Assembly (NCBI RefSeq): GCF_023516455.1
Contig: NZ_JAMGBA010000001.1
Location: forward strand, 1,271,929 to 1,335,928
DNA length: 64,000 nucleotides
Origin: Sphingomonas caseinilytica
Lineage (GTDB): Bacteria; Pseudomonadota; Alphaproteobacteria; Sphingomonadales; Sphingomonadaceae
Reading direction: 5' to 3'
Below are positions 9,401 to 18,888 of this stretch, piece after piece. A program made the position numbers and the translations under genes. The notes under the pieces are model-generated. The model saw nothing but the letters and a program-made list of their open reading frames with translations, ran no database searches and was not told the DNA's origin. How positions within the stretch are numbered: the first letter of the stretch is position 1; each line of letters starts with the position of its first letter.

Positions 9401-10594
9401 ATGCCGGCAACTCGCCACTTCGATGCAATCATTATCGGTGCCGGTGCGGCGGGGATGTTTTGCGCGGCGCTCGCCGGACAGGGTGGTCGCCGCATCCTCC
9501 TTATCGATCATTCGCCAGAACCGGGCAGAAAGATCCTGATATCGGGCGGAGGTCGATGCAACTTTACGAACATCGGCGCTTCGGCCGCCAATTTCCTGTC
9601 CGCCAACCCGCACTTCGCCAAGTCGGCGCTCGGGCGATTTACCCCTGCGGATTTCATTGCTCTGGTCGATCGTCATCGCATCGCCTGGCACGAAAAGACG
9701 CTCGGGCAGCTATTCTGCGATGGCTCTTCAAAACAAATCGTCGCGATGTTGCTGGACGAATGTGCCGAAGGCGGTGTTGAAACCGCATTCGGCCAAGCGG
9801 CAACGGTCGACCATCGCGACGGCCACTTCCATGCCAGTTTCGGTCAATCGGAGGCAAAGGCACCCGCTTTGGTGCTCGCGAGTGGCGGCCTGTCCATTCC
9901 CAAGCTTGGCGCGACCAGCTTTGCCTATGACGTCGCGCGGCGCTTCGGTCATAAGATCGTCGAGCCGCGCCCGGCACTGGTCCCGTTGACGCTCCCTGAG
10001 GGCCAGGCCTTGTTCAAATCATTGTCGGGCGTTTCCGCGAACGTCATCGCCAGCACGGGCAAGGGGAAGTTTCGCGAAGCGGCGCTGTTTACACATCGCG
10101 GCCTGTCGGGTCCGGCTATCCTGCAGGCCTCGTCCTACTGGCGGCACGGCGAACCAGTCGCAGTCGATTTCCTTCCCGACCAGGCCGCCGGCTGGCTTCG
10201 CCAGGCAAAGCGGGAGGAGCCGAGGATATCACTTCGTCGCGCGCTCGGACGATGTCTGCCGGATCGGCTTGCCGAAACGCTTGGTGACCAGCTGAACCTT
10301 TCAGGGGAGCTTGCCAATATTCCGGACAAAGCCCTGGAAGGCGCCGAGCGTCGCCTCGGCGACTGGCATTTCATTCCGAACGGCAGCGAAGGATTCGCCA
10401 AAGCGGAAGTAACCATCGGCGGCATCAGCACAGCCGAATTGTCATCACAGACTATGCAGTCAAAACGCGTGCCCGGCCTCTATGCGATCGGTGAAGCTGT
10501 CGACGTTACCGGCTGGCTCGGCGGTTATAATTTCCAATGGGCCTGGGCCAGCGCTCATGCCGCTGCGCAGGCGATTGCAGCGGGCGACCGCTAG
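9401..10594 (+). CDS. HI0933/YhiN-family FAD-dependent oxidoreductase
   Basis: 397 aa. An N-terminal Rossmann motif for FAD ([13 protein letters not shown]) is followed by the family-specific [16 protein letters not shown] block, a substrate domain in the middle, and the C-terminal flavin contact ([27 protein letters not shown]). These define the HI0933 family, whose substrate is not known. It overlaps mnmA by 4 bases at the 3' end, tail to tail. Confidence 0.92.
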   Translation: MPATRHFDAIIIGAGAAGMFCAALAGQGGRRILLIDHSPEPGRKILISGGGRCNFTNIGASAANFLSANPHFAKSALGRFTPADFIALVDRHRIAWHEKTLGQLFCDGSSKQIVAMLLDECAEGGVETAFGQAATVDHRDGHFHASFGQSEAKAPALVLASGGLSIPKLGATSFAYDVARRFGHKIVEPRPALVPLTLPEGQALFKSLSGVSANVIASTGKGKFREAALFTHRGLSGPAILQASSYWRHGEPVAVDFLPDQAAGWLRQAKREEPRISLRRALGRCLPDRLAETLGDQLNLSGELANIPDKALEGAERRLGDWHFIPNGSEGFAKAEVTIGGISTAELSSQTMQSKRVPGLYAIGEAVDVTGWLGGYNFQWAWASAHAAAQAIAAGDR

Positions 10595-11703
10595 GCAGCG
10601 ACTGCTTCGTCGATCACCGCAGCTTCCGTCGCGACGATCGTCCCGCCACCGAGCAGCCGATCTCCGTCATAGAAAACGGCTGACTGGCCCGGCGCGACTC
10701 CATATTCGGGAGCGGCGAACGTCAGCCGCTCTCCGTCCCAGCTGCCCTTTACGGGCTTTGCGAGGGAACGGACCTTGGCCTCTACCTCGACCTGATTCTC
10801 GGCCAGCCAGTTGATGCCCTCGACACGGGCCGCTGCCACCGCGAGAGCACGGCGCGGGCCGACCACCAACTTTTGTTCTTCGGGTTCGATCCGAACGACA
10901 TAGAGCGGCTCCGGCTGCCCTCCGATCTCGATGCCGCGCCGCTGGCCGATGGTAAAATGGACGACGCCCTGATGCTCGCCCAGCACGCGGCCTTCGAGGT
11001 CGACAATCTGGCCCGGCGCCGCGGTTTCCGGGCGCAGACGCTTCACAAGGCCGGCATAATCGCCGTCGGGAACGAAGCAGATGTCCTGGCTGTCCGGCTT
11101 GTCGGCAACAACCAGGCCCGCCTCCACCGCCAGTCGGCGGGTCTCGCTTTTCGGCAAATCGCCTAGCGGAAAGCGGAGATAGTCGAGCTGGTCGCGCGTC
11201 GTGCCATAAAGAAAATAGCTCTGGTCCCGGGCCGGGTCGCGGCCCTTCCACATTTCCACGCTGCCCTCGCGCTCGACCCGGCGGACATAATGGCCGGTCG
11301 CCAGGCAATCCGCGCCGAGATCGCGCGCGAATCCGATCAGGTCTGTAAACTTCACGCCCTGGTTGCACAGGCTGCAGGGCACTGGTGTGCGTCCCTGAGC
11401 ATATTCGTCGGCGAATCGGTCGATCACGCCGGTGCGGAAGCGGCTTTCGTAGTCGAGCACATAGTGCGCGATGCCGAGCCGGTCGCAGACGGTCTTCGCA
11501 TCATAAATGTCCTGGCCTGCGCAGCAGCTGCCCGAGCGCTTCACTGCTTCGCCATGATCGTAGAGCTGGAGCGTGACGCCGATGACCTCGGCGCCGGTCT
11601 TCGCGGCCAGCGCCGCCACGACGCTGCTGTCGACGCCGCCCGACATGGCGACGACGATACGGGCATCGGCTGCTGGCCGGCCAAGCTGAAAATTTATCGT
11701 CAT
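10591..11703 (-). CDS. mnmA: tRNA-specific 2-thiouridylase
   Basis: 370 aa. Forms the 2-thio group of 5-methylaminomethyl-2-thiouridine at wobble position 34 of Lys, Glu and Gln tRNAs. The PP-loop [12 protein letters not shown] binds ATP; the catalytic cysteines are in [11 protein letters not shown] and DSQDICFV; the C-terminal domains carry [10 protein letters not shown] and [10 protein letters not shown]. Length and start (ATG at 11703) are normal. The window also encodes a tRNA-Glu(TTC), one of its expected substrates. Confidence 0.96.
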   Translation of the reverse strand: MTINFQLGRPAADARIVVAMSGGVDSSVVAALAAKTGAEVIGVTLQLYDHGEAVKRSGSCCAGQDIYDAKTVCDRLGIAHYVLDYESRFRTGVIDRFADEYAQGRTPVPCSLCNQGVKFTDLIGFARDLGADCLATGHYVRRVEREGSVEMWKGRDPARDQSYFLYGTTRDQLDYLRFPLGDLPKSETRRLAVEAGLVVADKPDSQDICFVPDGDYAGLVKRLRPETAAPGQIVDLEGRVLGEHQGVVHFTIGQRRGIEIGGQPEPLYVVRIEPEEQKLVVGPRRALAVAAARVEGINWLAENQVEVEAKVRSLAKPVKGSWDGERLTFAAPEYGVAPGQSAVFYDGDRLLGGGTIVATEAAVIDEAVAA

Positions 11704-11792
11704 TTCGGATGTGTGAATCGGCAGGTCTTTACTCGAAATTCACCCTGTCCGGCTAGAGCAGGGTTCCCGGTAAGGGATGTGGGGGACGTTAA

Positions 11793-12020
11793 TTGGCACG
11801 ATTCGACGGCAATCTTAAGGCTGTGGGGGAAGCGAAGCTCGACGTCGACGAGCTTCTTTCGGCCCTGTCCGGATCATCCGGAACGGGCCGAAAGGAAAGG
11901 CAGGAGGCGATCGCCTGTTTCCTCTCGGCCAGCGAGGGGTGGATGGACGCCAAAAGCCGGTTGAAAGGCACGTTTGCCAGCGCGGTGAAGCCGTCATGGT
12001 TAACGAGCGATAAGGATTGA
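11793..12020 (+). CDS. Small hypothetical protein upstream of sciP
   Basis: 75 aa, starting at a TTG with GGGGGA 7 bases upstream. The sequence is charged and helical (KAVGEAKLDVDELLSALSG, then SEGWMDAKSRLKGT) with no membrane segment. I do not recognise a family. Codon use looks genuine, and it lies 96 bases upstream of sciP in the same direction, so it may be cotranscribed with it. The TTG start and small size keep confidence moderate. Confidence 0.5.
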   Translation: MARFDGNLKAVGEAKLDVDELLSALSGSSGTGRKERQEAIACFLSASEGWMDAKSRLKGTFASAVKPSWLTSDKD

Positions 12021-12116
12021 TGAAGGGGAAGGTTACCGTTGTGTTTCAGACCTTCTCAACGGCTTTCAGTTAAAAATAGCCCATCGACAAAAGTTTAACG
12101 TGGTTGAGGTTTTGCA

Positions 12117-12416
12117 ATGCTCGAGAATCAGAAATTTCGTCCCGCACAGGTCATCGGCCCGCTTGGCGAACCCCTGACGCTCGACTCGCTTCCGCCGGCC
12201 AGCACGACCCGCTGGGTCGTCCGCCGCAAGGCGGAGGTTGTGGCTGCGGTTGCGGGCGGGCTGCTGACGGTCGACGAGGCCTGCGAGCGCTATACGCTGA
12301 GCCTCGAGGAGTTCACCGGCTGGCAGCGCGCGGTCGACCGTTCGGGCATGCCCGGACTGCGCGTTACCCGTATCAAGCATTACCGCGACCAATATGAGCG
12401 CCAGCAGCGCTACTGA
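12117..12416 (+). CDS. sciP: SciP-type (DUF1153) CtrA-inhibitor
   Basis: 99 aa. It matches the alphaproteobacterial SciP family: an N-terminal VIGPLGEPLTLDSLPP, the RWVVRRKAEVVAAV helix, then a winged helix-turn-helix (EACERYTLSLEEFTGWQRAVDR) and a C-terminal TRIKHYR. In Caulobacter SciP binds CtrA and blocks transcription of CtrA-activated genes in G1 phase. The upstream region contains TTAAC-type words (about 11999 and 12094) that could be CtrA half-sites, but not the full TTAA-N7-TTAA pattern. A strong terminator follows. Confidence 0.9.
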   Translation: MLENQKFRPAQVIGPLGEPLTLDSLPPASTTRWVVRRKAEVVAAVAGGLLTVDEACERYTLSLEEFTGWQRAVDRSGMPGLRVTRIKHYRDQYERQQRY

Positions 12417-12450
12417 TTTCTTCGTCCGTCCCCAGCGGCGAAAACATCAA

Positions 12451-12483
12451 GGGCTCCGCAGCAGTGCGGGGCCCTTTCTTTTT
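12451..12483 (+). terminator. Rho-independent terminator of sciP
   Basis: GGGCTCCGC (12451-12459) pairs with GCGGGGCCC (12466-12474), a 9-bp stem with a single G-U pair and a 6-base loop, followed by TTTCTTTTT. Confidence 0.88.
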
Positions 12484-12539
12484 GGCCCATCCCCGCGCTT
12501 CGTTTCACTTCCGATACTAGACTTATTCGTTCCTTTCCC

Positions 12540-12564
12540 GGAACACATTCCGGCATCATGCGTC
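12540..12564 (+). promoter_or_regulatory. Candidate EcfG (general stress) promoter of the GlsB-type gene
   Basis: GGAAC at 12540-12544 and CGTC at 12561-12564 are separated by 16 bases, 58 bases before the start codon. The known EcfG pattern in Alphaproteobacteria is GGAAC-N16/17-CGTT; this site differs at one base of the -10. GlsB-type proteins are typical general stress response members, which supports it. Confidence 0.45.
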
Positions 12565-12621
12565 TGTGATGTCGTGAGGCGCCCCGCGTTAATGGGGGTC
12601 GCCAAAACAGGAGGGAACGCA

Positions 12622-12876
12622 ATGGGTATTATCATTTGGCTCATCGTCGGCGGCGTCGTGGGTTGGCTTGCTAGCCTCATCATGCGAACCGATGCCCAAC
12701 AGGGTATCCTCATGAACATCGTCGTTGGCATTATCGGTGCTGTCCTGGCAGGATTCATACTCGGCAAGGGCAACATCAATCAGGGCCTGACGGTTGAAAC
12801 CTTCCTCTGGTCGCTGCTTGGCGCAGTCATCCTGCTTGCGGTCGTTAATCTCGTTCGCCGCGGCAGCGTGCGCTAG
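12622..12876 (+). CDS. GlsB/YeaQ/YmgE-family stress membrane protein
   Basis: 84 aa. The ATG at 12622 has an excellent ribosome binding site (AGGAGGG). Three hydrophobic helices separated by Gly-rich turns (IIIWLIVGGVVGWLASLIM, then NIVVGIIGAVLAGFILGKG, then LLGAVILLAVVNLVRRG) and a basic end match the GlsB/YeaQ family of transglycosylase-associated small inner membrane proteins. Molecular function is not established. A paralogue lies at 13764-14024. Confidence 0.88.
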   Translation: MGIIIWLIVGGVVGWLASLIMRTDAQQGILMNIVVGIIGAVLAGFILGKGNINQGLTVETFLWSLLGAVILLAVVNLVRRGSVR

Positions 12877-12900
12877 ACAGAAAACCAGACGCAAATGAAG

Positions 12901-12938
12901 AAGGCCGCCCGGCACAAGCCGCGGCGGCCTTACTTTTT
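12901..12938 (+). terminator. Bidirectional terminator between the convergent GlsB-type and SIMPL genes
   Basis: AAGGCCGCC (12901-12909) pairs with GGCGGCCTT (12923-12931), a 9-bp perfect stem, followed by TTACTTTTT on the plus strand. The opposite strand also ends in a T-rich stretch, so it can serve the minus-strand SIMPL gene as well. Confidence 0.85.
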
Positions 12939-12949
12939 GGGCGCTGGGC

Positions 12950-13678
12950 TTACTGAAGCTCGAAGCTCATCGACACATTGACCTGCAGCTGCTGCGTGCC
13001 TGGATCGATCTTGGTATCGGCGGCAGCTCCACGTTCCGCCATTTGCGCCATCATGGGCATTGGCGGCGGGACATTATAGCCCCCGCCTTCGCTGACGGAA
13101 ATCAGCCGTACCACCCGCATCCCAAGCGCCCGGGCATAAAGGTCCGCCCTTGCGCGACCGTTGGCGATGGCCTTGGTGCGGGCCTCGTCGAGGGCCGATT
13201 CCGGCTTGTCGATGGTGAGGTTCGGGCCGTTGATCTGGTTTGCGCCCTCCGCGACCAGCGCATCGAGGATCGTGCCGGTCCGCTTCAGGTCGCGAAACTT
13301 CACGTTGACCGTGTTCGTCGCGCGGTATCCGGTCAGCCGCGGCGGCCGGTTCTGATCATATTGATATTCCGGATTGAGGTTGATCGACGATGTCTGGATG
13401 TCCCGATCTTCGATCCCGGCCCGTTTCAACGCCGATCGAACCCGATCCATGCGGGCCGCATTCTCCTCGATGGCGGCGGTGGCGGTCGGCTGAAGCGTCT
13501 GAACGCCCGCCGAAATGATCGCGATATCCGGTACCCGAGTCACCTCTCCGGTCGCACTGACGTCCAGGCGGGTCCCGGTCAGTACAGGTAGTTGAACCGG
13601 CACGGTCTGGGCGTGGGCCGTACCAATAGCCATCGGGGCCGCCGCCAGTGCCAACGCTGCAACCAATCTCATCCGCAT
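12950..13678 (-). CDS. SIMPL (DUF541) domain exported protein
   Basis: 242 aa. The second of two adjacent ATGs (13678) is chosen as its distance from GGAGGT is better. A signal peptide (RLVAALALAAAPMAIGTAHA) precedes a SIMPL/BP26-type domain: LDVSATGEVTRVPDIAIISAGVQT at the N-terminal edge, the Asn-Pro-containing block SSINLNPEYQYDQ, and LVAEGANQINGPNLTIDKPESALDEARTKAI. Family members form periplasmic oligomers of unclear role. Ends at a shared terminator. Confidence 0.88.
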   Translation of the reverse strand: MRMRLVAALALAAAPMAIGTAHAQTVPVQLPVLTGTRLDVSATGEVTRVPDIAIISAGVQTLQPTATAAIEENAARMDRVRSALKRAGIEDRDIQTSSINLNPEYQYDQNRPPRLTGYRATNTVNVKFRDLKRTGTILDALVAEGANQINGPNLTIDKPESALDEARTKAIANGRARADLYARALGMRVVRLISVSEGGGYNVPPPMPMMAQMAERGAAADTKIDPGTQQLQVNVSMSFELQ

Positions 13679-13763
13679 CATTACCTCCCGCCAACGAACA
13701 GGGCCATCGGCGCACCGTGGATGATGCGCGATGGCCCCAATATGAACGATTTGGGGTAGAAGT

Positions 13764-14024
13764 TCAGCGGCGCCGCAGAACCAGCCGATATACCAAAAGT
13801 ATGAGAAATGCGCCGATTACGGCGGCAACGAAGCCTGCGGCTTCGCTTTCATCATACCATCCCACCGCTTTTCCGAGGAAACCTGCCAGCAGCGCCCCGG
13901 CGATGCCGAGCAGAATCGTGATCAGGCAACCTCCCGGGTCCTTGCCGGGCATGAGCAGCTTGGCGATGCCGCCGGCCAGCAGGCCGATCACAATCCAGCC
14001 AAGGATTCCGTAGTTTTCGATCAT
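13764..14024 (-). CDS. GlsB/YeaQ/YmgE-family stress membrane protein (second copy)
   Basis: 86 aa; ATG at 14024 preceded by GGGAGGT. Three Gly-rich hydrophobic helices (ILGWIVIGLLAGGIAKLLMPG, then CLITILLGIAGALLAGFLG, then FVAAVIGAFLILLVYRLV) and a terminal Arg cluster. The PGKDPGGCL loop between helices 1 and 2 is the classic family motif and is more canonical than in the copy at 12622. An EcfG-like promoter match lies just upstream. Confidence 0.9.
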   Translation of the reverse strand: MIENYGILGWIVIGLLAGGIAKLLMPGKDPGGCLITILLGIAGALLAGFLGKAVGWYDESEAAGFVAAVIGAFLILLVYRLVLRRR

Positions 14025-14055
14025 CCCTTACTACCTCCCTGTGGTAAAACGGCGC

Positions 14056-14080
14056 AACGACCTTGGATCACGCTCGTTTC
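14056..14080 (-). promoter_or_regulatory. Candidate EcfG promoter of the second GlsB-type gene
   Basis: On the minus strand GAAAC (14080-14076) and CGTT (14059-14056) are separated by 16 bases. The -10 matches EcfG exactly and the -35 differs at one position from GGAAC. The site is about 30 bases upstream of the start codon. Confidence 0.4.
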
Positions 14081-14251
14081 AGCTTTGCAACAACGCGCGT
14101 CGGTGTAAGGGGTGCCGCCGTTCGTAGAAAAAGCCTTTCCACAAGCGGCGAAGGCAGTGCAGTTGCGCCGAGTGACTTATTTGCGTAATACAGTGAAAGC
14201 AGCTCATAATGCAGCTTATGTTGCTGCTGCTGATTACGATTGGTGGAAAGA

Positions 14252-15436
14252 ATGCGTCTTATGAACCGGGAAACGAGTTTCTCCAGCTCCGACACACTGG
14301 TCGTTGTGGACCGGTCGACGCGGCGGCGGAACATCATCATCGCCGCGGTGGTGGGCATCGCTGTCCTGCTGGCGGCCTTCCTGATCTTTGGTCGGGGCGG
14401 CGACGAAAAGGCTGCCGGTGCAGCGGGTGCAGGTCCCGGCGGCGGGCAAGTACCGACCGTGACCGTGGTCGTACCGGGCCGGACCCAGGTTGCGCGGGCA
14501 ATTGCCGCCACCGGATCGCTGGCAGCACGCGTCGACATGCCGGTTGGCGTTGCCGGCGAAGGCGGAATGGTCGCCTCGGTCCTGGTCCAGCCGGGTCAGT
14601 GGGTTGGCGCCGGACAGACGCTTGCCGTCATCGATCGTGCCGTCCAGGCACGTCAGACGCAGCAGCTTGCAGCCCAGGTCCAGGTCGCCCGCGCCGACGC
14701 AGCGCTGGCCCAGAATGAATTTGAACGCAGCGAATCGCTGGTCGGCCGCGGTTTCGTCTCGAAGGCGGACCTCGACCGCAAGCGGGCAGCCCGCGACGCC
14801 GCAACTGCGCGTGTCCGCGTTTCCGAGGCAAGCCTTGCAGAAAGCCGTGCCCGCATGGGCCGGCTGGATATTCGCTCACCGGCGGCAGGCTTGGTCCTTG
14901 AGCGTAACGTCGAGCCGGGCCAGGTCGTGAGCCCCGGATCGGGCGCTTTGTTCCGCGTCGCTCGCGGCGGCGAAATGGAGCTGAAGGCACAGCTGAGCGA
15001 GGCCGACCTTGTCACCCTGAAGGTCGGAGCTCCGGCCAGCGTGACCCCGGTCGGCTCGGCGCAAAGCTATGCCGGATCGGTTTGGCAGATTTCCCCGGTG
15101 GTCAACATGCAAAACCGGCAGGGCGTGGCGCGTATCGCACTTCCCTATAACGAAACGCTGCGTCCGGGCGGGTTCGCATCGGTCAGCATCGTTGCCGGTT
15201 CACAGGAAGCACCGGTCCTGCCGGAATCCGCGATCCAGAGCGATGACAAGGGCAACTTCGTCTACGTCGTCAGCAAGGCCAACCGGGCCGAGCGTCGGCC
15301 GGTCAAGACCGGTACCGTTACACCGGCCGGGATTGCCGTCGTCGAAGGGCTGAGCGGCAATGAAATGGTCGTCCTTCGGGCAGGCGGCTTCCTGAATCCT
15401 GGGGACCGGGTGCGCCCGCAACGCCAGAAGAACTAA
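14252..15436 (+). CDS. RND efflux periplasmic adaptor (membrane fusion protein)
   Basis: 394 aa. A short cytoplasmic N-terminus and one transmembrane helix (NIIIAAVVGIAVLLAAFLIFG, residues about 28-48) anchor it. Then come the lipoyl half-motifs (VLVQPGQWVGAGQTLAVID and IRSPAAGLVLERNVEPGQVVSPG) flanking an alpha-helical hairpin (about 130-200), and a beta barrel. It would bridge the inner membrane permease encoded 25 bases downstream to an outer membrane channel; no TolC-type gene is in the window. The ATG at 14252 follows GGTGGA; an ATG at 14261 is the alternative. Confidence 0.92.
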   Translation: MRLMNRETSFSSSDTLVVVDRSTRRRNIIIAAVVGIAVLLAAFLIFGRGGDEKAAGAAGAGPGGGQVPTVTVVVPGRTQVARAIAATGSLAARVDMPVGVAGEGGMVASVLVQPGQWVGAGQTLAVIDRAVQARQTQQLAAQVQVARADAALAQNEFERSESLVGRGFVSKADLDRKRAARDAATARVRVSEASLAESRARMGRLDIRSPAAGLVLERNVEPGQVVSPGSGALFRVARGGEMELKAQLSEADLVTLKVGAPASVTPVGSAQSYAGSVWQISPVVNMQNRQGVARIALPYNETLRPGGFASVSIVAGSQEAPVLPESAIQSDDKGNFVYVVSKANRAERRPVKTGTVTPAGIAVVEGLSGNEMVVLRAGGFLNPGDRVRPQRQKN

Positions 15437-15461
15437 GTCAGGCCGGATTGGGAATAGTCGC

Positions 15462-18400
15462 ATGAATTTCAAGAATATCTCGGCCTGGTGCATCCGTAAC
15501 CCGGTTCCCCCGATCGTGCTGTTCATCGGGCTGACGCTGGCCGGCCTGGTTGCGTTCATGCGAATGGATGTCCAGGACACCCCGGACATCGAGTTCCCGG
15601 TCGTCATTGCCAGCATCAGCCAGCCCGGCGCGGCGCCGACCGAAATCGAGAACCAGATAACGCAGCTGGTGGAATCCTCCGTCAGGACGCTGACCGGCGT
15701 TCGCAGCATCAGCTCGACGGCAAATGAAGGTTCTTCGACCACCGTGGTCGAGTTCGAGATGGGCACCGACGTCAACCAGTCGGTCAACGAAGTGAAGAAC
15801 GCCATCGACCAGATCCGCGGAGAGCTGCCGGACGGGATCCTTGAGCCGTTCATCGAGAAGGAAACCACCTCCAGCAATCCGATCGCTTATTATGCGGTTG
15901 CGGCGCCCGACATGACGATCGAGCAATTGAGCTGGTTCGTCGACGATGCGGTCGCAAAGCGGCTGCTGGCGATCAACGGCATGGCGCAGGTCCAGCGCAA
16001 CGGCGGCGTGGACCGCGAAATCAGGGTCATTCTGGATCCAGCGCGCATGCAGTCGCTTGGCGTTACCGCCTCGCAGGTCAACTCGGCGCTACGGCAGCTG
16101 AACGTCAATGCCGCAGGCGGACGGGCGGAGATCGCCGGCTCACGCCAATCGGTTCGCGTCCTCGGCAATGCGGTCAACGCCTATGAACTTTCGCAAACCC
16201 AGATCCAGCTGCCGGGCGGCCGCACGGTCCAGCTTGCCGACATTGCCAGCGTCAGTGACAGCTTCGGCGAGCAACAGCGTATCGGTAAGATCCGTGGCGC
16301 CCAGGTCGTCAATTTCTCGATGGCCAGAGCGAAGGGCGCATCCGACGTCACCGTCTACGACAATGCGGTGAAGGAACTCGAGAAAATCGAGAAGGAGAAC
16401 CCGGGGATCAAGTTCACCGAGCTGTTCACCAGCGTCGATTATACCAAGCAGCAATATTCCAGCTCGATGCTGGCGATGGTCGAAGGCGCCGTCCTCGCGG
16501 TCCTGGTCGTCTTCCTGTTCCTGCGCGACACCAGGGCGACCCTGATTTCCGCGATTGCCATTCCGCTCTCGGCGATTCCCGCCTTCTGGTTCATGGACCT
16601 GATGGGCATCACCCTGAACTCGCTGTCACTCCTCGCGCTGGGCCTCGTGGCCGGCGTCCTGGTCGACGACGCGATCGTCGAGATCGAAAATATCGTGCGC
16701 CACATGCGCATGGGTAAATCCGCATATCAGGCGTCGATTGATGCAGCTGACGAAATCGGTCTCGCCGTGCTCGCGACCACCATGTCGATCGTCGCGGTGT
16801 TCCTGCCGGTGGCGATGATGCCCGGCATTTCCGGCCAGTTCTTTAAGAATTTCGGCTATACGGTCGTTCTGGCCGTGCTGATGAGCCTGTTCGTTGCGCG
16901 AATGATCACGCCGCTCATTGCCGCCTATTTCCTGAAGGCACACGGAGCGCAGTCGCACGGCGAAGGCAAGCTCATGGATTATTACATGAGCGTGCTACGC
17001 TGGTCGCTCGATTCATCGAAGGCCAAGGCCATGCGCGCCGAGCTGGGGACCGTGCCGCTTCGCCCGGCCTACTGGTTCGTCGAGTTCTTCTTTATCCTGC
17101 TGGTCGTCGCTGCCTTTGGCGGAACGATCGCAATGGTGCCGAAGCTCATGACGCCACTGGAGCTGCCGGCGATCGTGCCGATGGCGATTGGGTTCGTGCT
17201 GGCGCTCGTCGCCGGCTACCTGGCGGTAAAGCTGCTGGGCCTTGCAATCCGAGCCGCCAACAGCGGCGCAGCCAGCTATCATGATTTCATTACCGGCCGG
17301 TGGACCGCGCGCTTCCGCGACCATCGCATTTGGATCATGGGCATCGGCTTCCTGTCGTTCGTCGCGACGATCGGCATGTTCATGTCGCTCCCCAGCCAGT
17401 TCTTCCCGACCACCAATTCGGACTTCAGCCGCCTGAGGATCGAAATGCTCCCGGGAACCACGATCGAGCAGACCGAAGCGGTTGCCGACCAAGTTGCGGA
17501 CATCATCAACGAGCAACCCGAAACACTGACGGCGCTTGAGAGCATCCGCGAAGGCAATGCGAATATCTTCATCACCCTGAAGAAGGATCGCGAGCGCAGC
17601 AGCATCGATTATGAGCGGGATATTACGCCGCAACTGGCGCAAATCCCGGATGCGCGGGTCAGCTTCATGTCGCAGAGCGGCGGGGGTGGCACCGGTCGCG
17701 ACATTTCGATCATGCTTTCCGGATCGGATCCGGTGCTGCTTAACCAGACGGCTAGCAAGCTGGTCGATGAGATGAGCAACCTTAAGGAAATCCGGGCACC
17801 GCGGGTCAACGCCGACCTCCGCCGGCCGGAACTGCTGATCAAGCCGCAGCTGGACCTTGCTGCCCAGCTTGGCGTGACGACGACCGCGCTGAGCCAGACG
17901 ATCCGCATCGCGACGATGGGCGACATCGATCAGAACAGCGCCAAATTCTCGCTGAGCGACCGACAGGTGCCGATCCGCGTCATGCTGCCGGAGAATTCTC
18001 GGCGAGACCTTGAGACCATCCGCAACCTGCCGGTGCCGACCACGTCGGGCGGCAGCGTCCCGCTGAGCCGAGTGGCGGAAATCAGCTTCGGATCCGGTCC
18101 GACGACCATCCAGCGTTATAACCAGAACCGCCGCATCTTCGTCGGCGCGGATCTGGCCCCGAACGTAGTCAAGAGCGAAGCGATGGCGAAGATCAACGCG
18201 CTGCCGACCATGACCAACCTCCCGACGGGCGTCTCCAATGCCCCGTTTGGCGATGACGAGTGGCAGGCGGAGATGATGAACGGCTTCCTGGTGGCCCTGG
18301 TCTCCGGCGTGATGCTGGTGTTCGGCGTGCTGGTGCTGCTCTACCGCCGCTTCATGTCGCCGCTGGTCAACATGGGTTCCTTGCTCCTGGCACCTCTGGG

Positions 18401-18857
18401 CGGCCTGATCGCGCTGGCGATCATCGGTCAGCCCCTGTCGCTTCCGGTGTTCATCGGCATCCTCATGCTGTTCGGTATCGTCGCCAAGAACTCGATCCTG
18501 CTGGTCGACTTTGCCGTGGAGATGATGGACCATGGCATGACCAAGTTCGAAGCCTTGATGGAAGCAGGTCACAAGCGCGCCCAGCCGATCGTGATGACCA
18601 CGGTGGCGATGGTCGCGGGCATGGTTCCGACGGCCGTATCGCTGTCGGGCGACGGCGCGTGGCGCGCACCGATGGGCACGGTGGTGATCGGCGGCCTCAT
18701 ATTGTCGACGCTGCTCACCCTGTTGATCGTGCCGGCCGGCTTCAGCCTGGCGGATGGCCTGGAGAAGCGCGTCGGACCGTGGCTGCGCAAGCGCGTCCTG
18801 ACGCTTGAACATGGCCATGAAGATCCCGGCCGCATGACACCGCAACCGGCGGAGTGA
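15462..18857 (+). CDS. RND-family efflux permease with internal insertion
   Basis: 1131 aa, about 80-100 longer than typical AcrB/MexB-type members. Inner membrane proton-driven exporter. The proton-relay aspartates are present in [20 protein letters not shown], and the family starts [19 protein letters not shown] and ends [19 protein letters not shown] and [19 protein letters not shown]. Residues about 521-616 contain two extra hydrophobic segments ([19 protein letters not shown] and [20 protein letters not shown]) between the sixth and seventh normal helices. The frame is continuous with no sign of a frameshift. Substrate unknown. Confidence 0.94.
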   Translation: MNFKNISAWCIRNPVPPIVLFIGLTLAGLVAFMRMDVQDTPDIEFPVVIASISQPGAAPTEIENQITQLVESSVRTLTGVRSISSTANEGSSTTVVEFEMGTDVNQSVNEVKNAIDQIRGELPDGILEPFIEKETTSSNPIAYYAVAAPDMTIEQLSWFVDDAVAKRLLAINGMAQVQRNGGVDREIRVILDPARMQSLGVTASQVNSALRQLNVNAAGGRAEIAGSRQSVRVLGNAVNAYELSQTQIQLPGGRTVQLADIASVSDSFGEQQRIGKIRGAQVVNFSMARAKGASDVTVYDNAVKELEKIEKENPGIKFTELFTSVDYTKQQYSSSMLAMVEGAVLAVLVVFLFLRDTRATLISAIAIPLSAIPAFWFMDLMGITLNSLSLLALGLVAGVLVDDAIVEIENIVRHMRMGKSAYQASIDAADEIGLAVLATTMSIVAVFLPVAMMPGISGQFFKNFGYTVVLAVLMSLFVARMITPLIAAYFLKAHGAQSHGEGKLMDYYMSVLRWSLDSSKAKAMRAELGTVPLRPAYWFVEFFFILLVVAAFGGTIAMVPKLMTPLELPAIVPMAIGFVLALVAGYLAVKLLGLAIRAANSGAASYHDFITGRWTARFRDHRIWIMGIGFLSFVATIGMFMSLPSQFFPTTNSDFSRLRIEMLPGTTIEQTEAVADQVADIINEQPETLTALESIREGNANIFITLKKDRERSSIDYERDITPQLAQIPDARVSFMSQSGGGGTGRDISIMLSGSDPVLLNQTASKLVDEMSNLKEIRAPRVNADLRRPELLIKPQLDLAAQLGVTTTALSQTIRIATMGDIDQNSAKFSLSDRQVPIRVMLPENSRRDLETIRNLPVPTTSGGSVPLSRVAEISFGSGPTTIQRYNQNRRIFVGADLAPNVVKSEAMAKINALPTMTNLPTGVSNAPFGDDEWQAEMMNGFLVALVSGVMLVFGVLVLLYRRFMSPLVNMGSLLLAPLGGLIALAIIGQPLSLPVFIGILMLFGIVAKNSILLVDFAVEMMDHGMTKFEALMEAGHKRAQPIVMTTVAMVAGMVPTAVSLSGDGAWRAPMGTVVIGGLILSTLLTLLIVPAGFSLADGLEKRVGPWLRKRVLTLEHGHEDPGRMTPQPAE

Positions 18858-18888
18858 CATCGCCAACGCTGGGGTTAGAGTGGCGGTG

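Noticed and set aside
11999..12098. CtrA binding sites upstream of sciP
   Set aside because: Only isolated TTAAC half-sites are present; the full TTAA-N7-TTAA spacing is missing, so no site feature was called.
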